Source: Candidatus Sulfobium mesophilum
GTDB taxonomy: Bacteria > Nitrospirota > Thermodesulfovibrionia > Thermodesulfovibrionales > UBA6898
Length of the DNA: 48,060 bases
Assembly (NCBI GenBank): GCA_900302705.1
Contig: OUUY01000024.1
Location: 1 to 48,060, forward strand
Direction of reading: 5' to 3'
A program made the translations under genes and the position numbers. The notes beneath the pieces are model-generated. The model ran no database searches and was not told the DNA's origin. It worked only from the letters and a program-made list of their open reading frames with translations. This document shows positions 34,171 through 42,296 of this stretch, piece by piece. The first letter of the stretch is position 1, and each line of letters opens with the position of its first letter.

Positions 34171-34892
34171 TGCATATTCTCAGTGTTAAAGGTCTCTCGA
34201 AAACCTATAGCAAAAAAGTGGTGATCAGGGACATATGTCTCAATGCGACAACAGGAGAAATAGTGGGACTCCTTGGACCAAACGGTGCAGGGAAGACGAC
34301 CACGTTTTACAGCATCCTCGGGCTTACCAGGCCCGAAAGCGGCAGTATTTATCTTGACCAGACGGACATAAGCGGGCTGCCGATGTATAAAAGGGCCTTG
34401 ATGGGAATAAGTTACCTCCCCCAGGAACCCTCAATCTTCAGAAAACTTACGGTCGAAGACAACCTCAGGGCAGTACTTGAAATCAAAGGACTTTCAACTT
34501 CCGAGATTGATGCCGAGGTCTTGCGCCTTCTGAAGGAATTCAATCTGGAGGAGTTCTCCCAAAGGGAAGGGTACAAGCTGTCCGGAGGGGAACGGAGACG
34601 AACCGAGATAGCGCGGACACTGGCGACAAAACCTATCTTTATACTTTTTGACGAGCCTTTTGCCGGGATAGATCCTCTTGCTATAATCGACCTTAAGAAG
34701 ATGATGGTATATCTGAAATCCAAAGGGCTGGGGATAATAATTACCGACCATAATGTCAGAGATACCCTTTCGATAACCGACAGGGCCTATATCATTAATA
34801 ACGGCGAGATCCTCAACGAAGGCTCGCCGGAAAAACTCATCGCAGACCCGAAGGTGAAAGAAGTATATTTGGGCGAGGAGTTCAGGCTATAG
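34167..34892 (+). CDS. lptB: LptB, ATPase of the LPS export ABC transporter
   Basis: A 241-residue cytosolic ATP-binding subunit. Walker A GPNGAGKTT (37-45), Q-loop YLPQEPSIF, signature LSGGERRR, Walker B FILFDEPFAGID and the H-loop TDHNV are all intact, and LptB-type features follow the H-loop. Its ATG overlaps the lptA stop and its stop abuts the rpoN ATG, so the run is one operon. Confidence 0.95.
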   Translation: MMHILSVKGLSKTYSKKVVIRDICLNATTGEIVGLLGPNGAGKTTTFYSILGLTRPESGSIYLDQTDISGLPMYKRALMGISYLPQEPSIFRKLTVEDNLRAVLEIKGLSTSEIDAEVLRLLKEFNLEEFSQREGYKLSGGERRRTEIARTLATKPIFILFDEPFAGIDPLAIIDLKKMMVYLKSKGLGIIITDHNVRDTLSITDRAYIINNGEILNEGSPEKLIADPKVKEVYLGEEFRL

Positions 34893-36335
34893 ATGGCGCT
34901 CGAAAGTCGTCTTGAACTAAAACTTCAGCAGAAACTGGTGCTGACGCCCCAGCTTCAGATGGCGATAAAGCTTCTGCAGATGCCTCAGCTGGAGCTGTCC
35001 CAGACTCTTACACAGGAACTGGTAGAGAACCCTTTCCTGGAAGAGCTCACTGAGGTTTCGTCAAAAGAGGAGATGACAAAGGAAGAGAGGGAATCTTCCG
35101 AGCCGGATGAGTCCGCACAACGCGACGACTCTGAAATACCCCTTGAAAAACTTATGGCATTCTCCTCTGCAGAGGACTATTTCGATGAGAGGAGTTATGA
35201 CGGAAGAGACCTCGGCTACTTCACTCCCGACAATGTCACGCAGCCCTCTTTCGAATATTTTCTGAGCACGTCTGCAGACCTCTTCGACCATCTTATCTGG
35301 CAGCTTCGCCTTTCAAGGGAGGAGGAAAACGTCAGGACCGTAGGAGAGATCATAATAGGCAACATCGACGAAAACGGTTACCTGAAGATGACGAATGAGG
35401 AGATTGCGGAGGTCGCCAATACAGACACTGAGACTGCCGAGCGCGCTGTGAGACTTGTCCAGAGCTTCGACCCTCCGGGGATAGCGGCAAGAGATATAAA
35501 GGAATGTCTTCAGCTGCAGCTGAAGACACTGCGACTTGAAGGGACTCTTGTTGAAACCCTGGTCGCAAAAAACCTTGACATGCTGGGCAAACGGAAATAT
35601 CCGCAGCTTGCCAAGCTTTACAATGTGCCCATTGACGACATCATGGCTGCTGTCAAAATCATCGAGGGCCTTGACCCGAAACCGGGCAGCAACTTTTCGT
35701 CCTCTGCGGTCAACTACATCACTCCTGACGTTTACATCATAAAAACAGACAACGGCTACCAGATAGTCCTCAACGATGAAGGGCTGCCCAGGCTGAGAAT
35801 AAGTTCATATTATCAGCGGCTCTTAAGCCAGAAGAACGCAATCCCTAAAGAGGATCGGCAGTTTCTGGAAGACAAACTCCGTTCAGCTATCTGGCTGATG
35901 AAGAGCCTCGATCAGAGGAATAAAACGATTTACCGCGTAACCGAGTGCATACTGAATTTTCAGAGAGACTTCTTTGACAAGGGGGTGAATTTTCTCAAGC
36001 CTCTGAACCTTAAGGACATTGCTTCGGAACTGGGCCTGCATGAGAGTACTATAAGCAGGGTCACCTCAAACAAGTATCTTTCATGTCCGCGCGGGATATA
36101 CGGTTTCCGGTTTTTCTTCAGCAACGCAATTCCCAGCGATTCAGGAGAAATATCGGCAACAACAGTAAAGCAGATGGTAAAGAAGATAATAGCTGAGGAG
36201 GATTCCTCGAAACCGCTCAGTGACATGAGCATCGTGGACATATTTAAAAGTCAGAACATCAATATTGCAAGGAGGACGATCGCGAAGTACAGGGAAGAGT
36301 TAAAGATCCCTTCACAAAGTCAGCGAAAGCGCTGA
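34893..36335 (+). CDS. rpoN: RNA polymerase sigma-54 factor
   Basis: A 480-residue sigma factor. Region I is glutamine-rich (LELKLQQKLVLTPQLQMAIK), region II is acidic (about 55-85), the core-binding region follows, and the helix-turn-helix (LHESTISRVTSNKYL) precedes the RpoN box RRTIAKYREELKIPSQSQR at the end. It directs transcription from -24/-12 promoters with enhancer-binding ATPases, none of which is in this window. The ATG directly follows the lptB stop. Confidence 0.96.
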   Translation: MALESRLELKLQQKLVLTPQLQMAIKLLQMPQLELSQTLTQELVENPFLEELTEVSSKEEMTKEERESSEPDESAQRDDSEIPLEKLMAFSSAEDYFDERSYDGRDLGYFTPDNVTQPSFEYFLSTSADLFDHLIWQLRLSREEENVRTVGEIIIGNIDENGYLKMTNEEIAEVANTDTETAERAVRLVQSFDPPGIAARDIKECLQLQLKTLRLEGTLVETLVAKNLDMLGKRKYPQLAKLYNVPIDDIMAAVKIIEGLDPKPGSNFSSSAVNYITPDVYIIKTDNGYQIVLNDEGLPRLRISSYYQRLLSQKNAIPKEDRQFLEDKLRSAIWLMKSLDQRNKTIYRVTECILNFQRDFFDKGVNFLKPLNLKDIASELGLHESTISRVTSNKYLSCPRGIYGFRFFFSNAIPSDSGEISATTVKQMVKKIIAEEDSSKPLSDMSIVDIFKSQNINIARRTIAKYREELKIPSQSQRKR

Positions 36336-36365
36336 TCGATTGCAGTCATAAAAAAGGAGGAGTCT

Positions 36366-36890
36366 ATGAACATTATAGTTAACGGAAGGCACCTGGAAAT
36401 CACGCCGGCGCTTAGGACCTATGCAGAAGAGAAAGTGGGCAAATTCGGGCGCTATCTTTCCGATATATCAGAGGCTGTCGTAACACTAAGTATAGAAAAG
36501 AAATACAGACATAAGGCAGAAGTTCTTCTGAGAGCAAACGGGGTCCTCATACAGGCCGAAGGAGTAACAGCAGAAATATATTCCTCCATAGACGAGGTCG
36601 TCGAAAAACTCGAAAGACAGATTAAGAAATACAAGGAGAAACTCGTTGCCCGCAGAAAAGGCGGCGCCAAGACTGCCGGGGTCGCGGAGAAACCGGTCAA
36701 GGCTGAAACGGGCACGATTATCAAAAACAAACGGTTTGAACTGAAGCCGATGAGCCCTGATGAGGCTTCCATGCAGATGGAGCTCCTCGACAAGGATTTC
36801 TTTGTCTTCATAAATGACATAAGTGAGGACATAAACGTAATTTACAGAAGACGCGACGGAAATTTCGGTCTGATCGAACCTGTAAAATAA
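36366..36890 (+). CDS. hpf: Long-form ribosome hibernation promoting factor
   Basis: A 174-residue protein with the N-terminal ribosome-binding fold (MNIIVNGRHLEITPALRTYA, about 1-100) and a C-terminal dimerisation domain (about 120-174, FELKPMSPDEASMQMELLDK). The long form joins two 70S ribosomes into inactive 100S pairs. AAGGAGG precedes the ATG. The rpoN-hpf order is conserved in many bacteria. Confidence 0.93.
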   Translation: MNIIVNGRHLEITPALRTYAEEKVGKFGRYLSDISEAVVTLSIEKKYRHKAEVLLRANGVLIQAEGVTAEIYSSIDEVVEKLERQIKKYKEKLVARRKGGAKTAGVAEKPVKAETGTIIKNKRFELKPMSPDEASMQMELLDKDFFVFINDISEDINVIYRRRDGNFGLIEPVK

Positions 36891-36927
36891 GGGATTAGCG
36901 TGGGGCTGCCGAATATAGAGGACTTAG

Positions 36928-37869
36928 ATGGTTCGGCGTCCACGTCTTCCCGGTGAGCCTTACAGGGCCCCTGTGAAGAAATCTCAAGTCAAATCACCGC
37001 AATTTGCCAGCGGGAAGAAGAAATCCCCGCTTCGGGTCGTCATTATATCGGGTCTTTCCGGCTCAGGTAAGACTGTAGCTTTGCGCGCGGTCGAAGACCT
37101 GAATTTCTTCTGTGTCGACAACCTGCCTCTCTCTCTCATAGACTCGCTGGTGTCGCGACTTTCGCGCAATGCCGCAGAAAGGGACATTGCGATAGGTATC
37201 GATATCCGCGAGATGGAATTTTTCTCAGCCAACGTCGACAGAGTTATCAGCACCCTTAAGGAGAGATATCGTCTGGAAGTATTATTTCTCGAGGCGGACA
37301 CGCAGGTACTCATAAGAAGATTCAAAGAGACCCGGAGACCGCATCCCCTTGGAGGAGATCTTGAAGCCGCGATTCAGTCAGAAAGACAGCGCCTGGAGCC
37401 TTTCAAACAAAATGCCGACCGTGTGATAGACACCTCGTCCTACTCACCTCATCAGTTAAGGGACTTCATATCTTCCATCTACGGCTCAGGCGCAAGGACA
37501 AAAGACCTTGTCGTAACCCTTACCTCTTTTGGGTTCAAATACGGAGTACCCGAAAACATCGACTTGCTCTTTGACGTGAGATTTCTGCCCAATCCTTTCT
37601 TTGTCCCTGCCTTGAAAGACCGTAACGGAACCGATAAGCTCACCGCAGAATATGTAATGAACAACCCTGATGCCAGGGCTTTTATGAAGAAAACCATGGA
37701 CCTGCTCAAATTCTTACTTCCGCGCTATCGGCGGGAAGGGAAGTCCTATCTCTCAATCGCAATCGGATGCACAGGCGGAAACCACCGCTCACCGGCTATT
37801 GTCGAGGAGATCGCGAGACTTATCGGAGAAAAACTCGTGGTAAACGTGATTCATCGGGACATATCATAA
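36928..37869 (+). CDS. rapZ: RapZ / YvcJ-like P-loop protein
   Basis: A 313-residue protein with a P-loop GLSGSGKT (42-49), the VDNLPLSL motif and the C-terminal GCTGGNHRSPAIVEEIARL motif of the RapZ family. RapZ binds small RNAs or nucleotides and in E. coli controls glmS. Here the N-terminus is about 33 residues longer than usual, basic and proline-rich; the start is supported by GAGG 7 bases before the ATG, though a GTG at codon 16 is possible. The common neighbours hprK, ptsN and ptsH are missing, so control by a phosphotransfer chain cannot be assumed. Confidence 0.88.
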   Translation: MVRRPRLPGEPYRAPVKKSQVKSPQFASGKKKSPLRVVIISGLSGSGKTVALRAVEDLNFFCVDNLPLSLIDSLVSRLSRNAAERDIAIGIDIREMEFFSANVDRVISTLKERYRLEVLFLEADTQVLIRRFKETRRPHPLGGDLEAAIQSERQRLEPFKQNADRVIDTSSYSPHQLRDFISSIYGSGARTKDLVVTLTSFGFKYGVPENIDLLFDVRFLPNPFFVPALKDRNGTDKLTAEYVMNNPDARAFMKKTMDLLKFLLPRYRREGKSYLSIAIGCTGGNHRSPAIVEEIARLIGEKLVVNVIHRDIS

Positions 37870-37931
37870 GCTCTTCTTAAGTCGACCTGTTTTTTCATAT
37901 CACAATTGGCAATCAAAAATACAATCAGGAT

Positions 37932-37954
37932 ATTATCGTGATATAATTATCGTG
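37932..37954 (+). promoter_or_regulatory. Direct repeat at the -10 region of the cysteine desulfurase gene
   Basis: ATTATCGTG occurs at 37932-37940 and again at 37946-37954, directly before the ATG at 37956. A TATAAT hexamer (37942-37947) lies between the copies. The -35 is weak. The second copy occupies the ribosome-binding position, so the start may be leaderless or regulated. Confidence 0.4.
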
Positions 37955-37955
37955 G

Positions 37956-39089
37956 ATGATATATATCGACAATAATGCCACGACACCTGTTGACCCTGAG
38001 GTGTCGGATGCTGTCTTCTCCTCGCTCAAACGCGACTTTGGGAACCCATCAAGCAGCCATCTTGCAGGCAGAAAAGCAAGGGAAGCGGTGGAGGCTGCAC
38101 GAAAGGAGGTTGCCGACTTTCTGGGGTGCGGCGCTGATGAAGTTTATTTTACTTCAGGGGGCACTGAATCCAACAATCTGGCGATTATCGGTAGCGCCCT
38201 GTTTTATAAAAAAGGTCATGTCATAACTTCCTCGATTGAACATCCTTCAGTTCTTAACGCCTGCCGGCACATTGAAAAAATGGGCTTCGACGTCACTTAC
38301 GCCGGTGTCGACCGCGATGGGATAGTAGACGTAGGGGAGATAAAGCGGTCTCTGAGAAAGGATACTTTCCTTATATCTGTCATGCACGCTAACAATGAGA
38401 CCGGCGTTATCCAGCCGATAGAAGAAATAGGTGCAGTCGCAAAGGCACATGGAGCCGCATTTCATACTGACGCTGCGCAGTCTGTGGGGAAGATGCAATT
38501 CAGTCTAGCCGCCTTTCCCGTAGATTTCATGACCGTTGCCGCACACAAATTTTACGGCCCCAAGGGGGTGGGTGCTCTCTATGTAAAGACCGGTTCTCAC
38601 CTGCTTCCGCTCCTCTTCGGGGCTGGACATGAAAAAGGATTGAGACCGGGCACCGAAAACGTTGCAGGAATCACAGGTCTCGGCAAGGCAAGCCAGATAG
38701 GAAAAAGAGACATCAAGCTGCGGGTTTCCCATACTATGAGACTCAGGGACCTTCTCATCGACAATCTTAGCCGTCTTATCCCGGGAGTAACTCTTAACGG
38801 TCATAAAACCCTCAGACTTCCCAATACTGCGAACCTCAATATCCCTGGAATATCCTCGAACGGACTGGTCGAAAAGATTAAGGACAAGGTTGCCATATCG
38901 ACCGGTTCGGCATGTCACTCAGGAGAGCAGGTCCCTTCGCCTGTTCTTAAAAACATGGGTCTTTCCGATGAAGATGCGCTATCTTCAGTGCGGCTGAGTG
39001 TAGGCAAGGACAATACCGAAGAAGAAATAGTCGCCGCAGCCGGGATTATCGCTGCGGCGGTAGATGAACTCAGACGAAACGCATCCTGA
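37956..39089 (+). CDS. NifS-type cysteine desulfurase (possibly selenocysteine lyase-like)
   Basis: A 377-residue PLP enzyme that removes sulfur from cysteine as a protein-bound persulfide. The PLP lysine is Lys198 in AAHKFYGPKG, with HTDAAQSVGK before it. The catalytic cysteine is Cys320 in STGSACHSGEQVPSPVL. The ACHS...PSPVL...RLSVGK pattern is closer to the SCLY-like branch than to IscS (SACTSA), so a selenium role is possible. No iscU, iscR or nif genes flank it, so the acceptor is unknown. Confidence 0.88.
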   Translation: MIYIDNNATTPVDPEVSDAVFSSLKRDFGNPSSSHLAGRKAREAVEAARKEVADFLGCGADEVYFTSGGTESNNLAIIGSALFYKKGHVITSSIEHPSVLNACRHIEKMGFDVTYAGVDRDGIVDVGEIKRSLRKDTFLISVMHANNETGVIQPIEEIGAVAKAHGAAFHTDAAQSVGKMQFSLAAFPVDFMTVAAHKFYGPKGVGALYVKTGSHLLPLLFGAGHEKGLRPGTENVAGITGLGKASQIGKRDIKLRVSHTMRLRDLLIDNLSRLIPGVTLNGHKTLRLPNTANLNIPGISSNGLVEKIKDKVAISTGSACHSGEQVPSPVLKNMGLSDEDALSSVRLSVGKDNTEEEIVAAAGIIAAAVDELRRNAS

Positions 39090-39190
39090 CTTACCTATAT
39101 CCCCGCATTGAACACTTTGTTTAGGCAGAGCACTGCAAATTTGCTTACAAAACATTTCCATTTTGCGTTGACACAAAGGCAATTCGGCCA

Positions 39191-39219
39191 TTGACTGAAG
39201 AACTGAAATATGGCATAAT
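39191..39219 (+). promoter_or_regulatory. Sigma70-type promoter of the 12-heme cytochrome
   Basis: TTGACT (39191-39196) and CATAAT (39214-39219) are 17 bases apart, about 100 bases upstream of the ATG. A second TTGACA (39168-39173) lies further upstream. Confidence 0.65.
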
Positions 39220-39321
39220 GGCCTAGCTTTTCCGGGAATAAATCAAAGTCATCTATTAGACAACGTACCACATGATATTAGGGCGAAGAGGCGCAATAAA
39301 AAATTTCCAAAAGGAGGAAAA

Positions 39322-40197
39322 ATGGAGAGAGTACAAAGAAGTAGTCTTTTGGTTGTCTTGCTCATGGCCCTGGGCTTATCGCTCTTGTTGCTTCCCCTGG
39401 TTTCTGTAGCGGCTGAGGCGCCTGCCAAGACAGCACCCTCGCTGACAAATGATGATTGCGTCAAATGTCATGCGGGTCCGCCTGCGGCCATCGCGGCTGA
39501 TGGCGGCAAACACAAGAATGTAGGCTGTAGGGACTGTCACAGCGGCCACAGGCCTGCCTCAAAAAACAATATCCCGGAGTGCAGTCAGTGCCACATGGGC
39601 AAGCCCCACTTCGAAATAAAGGGTTGTCTGGGTTGTCACAAGAACCCTCATACCCCTCTTAAGATCACTTTCGCGTCGAACCTGACGGAACCTTGCCTGA
39701 GCTGCCACACGCAGCAGAATGCGCAGCTGAAGGAAAACAAGAGCAAACATTCTGCCCTGGGATGCTCCACCTGCCACAGTATGCACCGCAAGATTCCAGA
39801 GTGCCTGCAGTGCCACAAGCCTCATGCGACAACAATGGTTAACGCAGACTGCAAGGCATGCCACAAGCCCCACATGCCGAAGGTCGTCACGTATGCGGAC
39901 GATATCCCTTCGAAGAGTTGCGGCGCATGCCATAAGAAGGCATTCGATCTGCTTTCTTCAAGTAATGCCAAACATAAAATCTTTTCCTGTGCATTCTGTC
40001 ATAAGGAAAAGCACAAGATGATCCCTCAATGTGCCGACTGTCATGGCGCCCCGCACCCGGCCAGCATGATGGCCAAGTATCCGAAGTGCGGCGAATGTCA
40101 TAATATCGCTCACGACCTGAACCACTGGCCGGCGGAAAAGGCACAAAAGAAGGAAGCGCCGAAAGAAACAAAAGAAATGAAGAAAAAGAAGAAGTAG
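39322..40197 (+). CDS. Secreted 12-heme c-type cytochrome
   Basis: A 291-residue exported protein. A signal peptide (about 1-31, ending SVAAEA) precedes twelve CXXCH motifs in about 220 residues: CVKCH, CRDCH, CSQCH, CLGCH, CLSCH, CSTCH, CLQCH, CKACH, CGACH, CAFCH, CADCH and CGECH. That is one heme per ~18 residues. Extra histidines (KHKN, GHRP, KPHF, KHSA, MHRK) supply bis-His ligands. The C-terminus is a Lys/Glu-rich tail (PKETKEMKKKKK). No catalytic CXXCK or partner gene is seen, so it is probably an electron conduit or store. AAAGGAGG precedes the ATG, with its own promoter and terminator. Confidence 0.93.
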   Translation: MERVQRSSLLVVLLMALGLSLLLLPLVSVAAEAPAKTAPSLTNDDCVKCHAGPPAAIAADGGKHKNVGCRDCHSGHRPASKNNIPECSQCHMGKPHFEIKGCLGCHKNPHTPLKITFASNLTEPCLSCHTQQNAQLKENKSKHSALGCSTCHSMHRKIPECLQCHKPHATTMVNADCKACHKPHMPKVVTYADDIPSKSCGACHKKAFDLLSSSNAKHKIFSCAFCHKEKHKMIPQCADCHGAPHPASMMAKYPKCGECHNIAHDLNHWPAEKAQKKEAPKETKEMKKKKK

Positions 40198-40212
40198 GTT
40201 GCTCTTTGGTTT

Positions 40213-40241
40213 GCCGGGACCTGCCACCCGCAGGTCCCGGC
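40213..40241 (+). terminator. Terminator of the cytochrome gene
   Basis: A perfect 12-bp GC-rich stem, GCCGGGACCTGC (40213-40224) and GCAGGTCCCGGC (40230-40241), with a 5-nt loop, lies 15 bases after the stop. The following sequence is only moderately T-rich. Confidence 0.7.
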
Positions 40242-40345
40242 TCATACTCTTTCCCCTCACGGCATCAAAATCTCTTAACCTCAACATGTATCTATAAAAA
40301 CCGGGGTTGCGTATAATAATTTAGCTTTTTTTACGAAACAAAATA

Positions 40346-41914
40346 ATGAACAGATCCTTGCTTCCCATAATAATTGCAGCAGCCATGTTCCTGTCGCTTT
40401 TCAGACTCGGGACTCCGAAACTTTTTGATGTCGACGAGGCTGTTTTTTCTGAGGCAACCAGGGAGATGGTAGTCAGCAATGACTGGATCACACCTACATA
40501 TAACGGAGTAAACCGTTATGACAAACCGATTCTCTTCTACTGGCTGATGGCCGCGTCTTACAGGGTTTTCGGTATTAACGAGTTCGGCGCTAGATTTCCC
40601 TCAGCATTAGCCGCCATACTGATGATTTATTTTATCTTCCTCCTTACAAAGCGTTTCAGCGGCTGGGAGGCTGCACATTACGCAGCCCTGTCCGGAGCGC
40701 TCTCTGTGTACTACCTTGTTTACTCCAGAGCGGCTGTTACTGACATGACCCTTACCCTGACCATCTCTCTTTCGCTTTTTTCTTTCTATATGACAACCGC
40801 AGAGGGTACCGCCCGCAGCCCTGTGTACCTTTACGGCTTTTACCTGTTTTCTGCACTGGCCTTTCTAACCAAAGGACTGATCGGGATCATTTTCCCTTTC
40901 GGGATAGCTATCGTATATTCAGCTGTTACCGGAGGACTGCGCAGTATAAGAAGGGTTTTTTCCCTTAAAGGTATTCTGCTCTTTACAGCGGTCGCCGCGC
41001 CCTGGTATCTTGCAGAGGTCATAATAAACGGGCGGGAGTTTATCGAGCAGTTCTTTGTGAAGCATCACTTCAGGAGATTTACTGACGTCATATCCGGGCA
41101 CAAAGGACCGATCTATTATTACCTGATTGTCATTGTAGTAGGGTTGTTCCCCTGGATATCCTTCCTGCCCGCGGGTATCAGCAGCGCCTTGAAAAAAAAG
41201 GACCCGCTTCATCTTTTCGCATTGATCTGGTTGGTATTAGTATTCCTTTTCTTCTCTTTATCAACGACAAAACTTCCAAATTATATGCTGCCCGCCCTGC
41301 CCCCGGCTTTGGTTCTGATCGGGGTCGGGATGTCCGAGAGAAATGAGAAATGGAGAAGATATTCATTCGCTTCTATGGGGATGTTGTCATTGGCAATTGC
41401 AATAGCTCTTATCTTTGTGTCCCGGAAATATCTGCCGAAAATCGGCGTTGCCGATGCAGGATGGCCCCTGGTGGCAGCCTCTGCGGCTTTTCTAGGCGGC
41501 GCGCTCTGCCTGTACTGCGCTTTTTCAAGACGCAACCTTTATTACCCTATAGCTGTCTTCATGATCTTCTTTTTTTCTGCATTGGTGATGGGAGGGCTTC
41601 CTGCCGCAAGCGACTATCTGCAGGGTACCCTTTACAAATATAGCGTCTACGCAAAGGAGAGGCTCAGGCAGGACGAAAAGATCATCGTGTTCGGGATAAA
41701 CAATCCCAGCATCGCCTTTTATTCTGAAAGAAGACTAATAGGTGCCAATACTAAAGAAGAGCTCACTTCCCTTGCGGGAAAATATGTACATGCCGTGGCT
41801 ATTTCCAGGACAAAAGACGCCGGGCCTCTGCTGGACTCCGGATATACACTCGTGACAAGCGATTCCCGGTATGCCCTGTTTGAGACAAAACAGGATCGTC
41901 TTAAAGAGCAGTAG
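40346..41914 (+). CDS. GT39/ArnT-like glycosyltransferase
   Basis: A 522-residue polytopic membrane protein with about 12 helices. Features of the family: FDVDEAVFSEATREM after the first helix, YDKPILFYWLMAASY, YSRAAVTDMTLT and ALAFLTKGLIGIIFP. The periplasmic C-terminal part contains IVFGINNPSIAFYSERR. It should move a sugar from undecaprenyl-phosphate to lipid A or another envelope acceptor. It is more canonical than the GT39 at 19.4 kb, with which it shares only family-level similarity. Confidence 0.88.
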   Translation: MNRSLLPIIIAAAMFLSLFRLGTPKLFDVDEAVFSEATREMVVSNDWITPTYNGVNRYDKPILFYWLMAASYRVFGINEFGARFPSALAAILMIYFIFLLTKRFSGWEAAHYAALSGALSVYYLVYSRAAVTDMTLTLTISLSLFSFYMTTAEGTARSPVYLYGFYLFSALAFLTKGLIGIIFPFGIAIVYSAVTGGLRSIRRVFSLKGILLFTAVAAPWYLAEVIINGREFIEQFFVKHHFRRFTDVISGHKGPIYYYLIVIVVGLFPWISFLPAGISSALKKKDPLHLFALIWLVLVFLFFSLSTTKLPNYMLPALPPALVLIGVGMSERNEKWRRYSFASMGMLSLAIAIALIFVSRKYLPKIGVADAGWPLVAASAAFLGGALCLYCAFSRRNLYYPIAVFMIFFFSALVMGGLPAASDYLQGTLYKYSVYAKERLRQDEKIIVFGINNPSIAFYSERRLIGANTKEELTSLAGKYVHAVAISRTKDAGPLLDSGYTLVTSDSRYALFETKQDRLKEQ

Positions 41915-42046
41915 CAGCGAACCGTCAGCGCCGCGGTTCGTTAAAGTTATCCTGCGGCGTAGGGTCAATTGCTATATTCTCAAATACCGTGATACTCCGG
42001 CTTGGAGAGCTGTGTCGCAATTAACTGCACGAGCGTCACAAAATCC

Positions 42047-42151
42047 GTCATTCCCTGGCTTGACCAGGGAATCCAGTTTTTTTTCACGGTACTCCTGAAT
42101 AATTCGTCCTGAAGAAGAGAATCGCATTCCTCGATCAAGTCGGGGAATGAC
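42047..42151. repeat. Palindromic miniature repeat, about 105 bp
   Basis: The element starts GTCATTCCC (42047-42055) and ends GGGGAATGAC (42142-42151), an inverted repeat at its tips. Inside the left end CCCTGGCTTGACCAGGG forms another hairpin. Spurious translations contain the PRLDRGMR and VKPGNDG phrases often seen in intergenic repeats of this kind. It looks like a non-autonomous miniature element; no transposase is near. The rest of the 41,915-42,296 gap shows nothing clear. Confidence 0.6.
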
Positions 42152-42296
42152 AAGCATATAACTTTCTTTATTGTAAACTGACCCACTGCCCATGCAGCTG
42201 TTTCATTGCGCAGCGCTTTTTTTTGTGCTATGAGATAGGTGTGGTCATATAACGACCGAACGGGACAAATGTTCCGCCCGCGGAGGCACTTATATC

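Noticed and set aside
41972-42193. 73-codon minus-strand open frame
   Set aside because: Its translation is the typical spurious product of an intergenic palindromic repeat.
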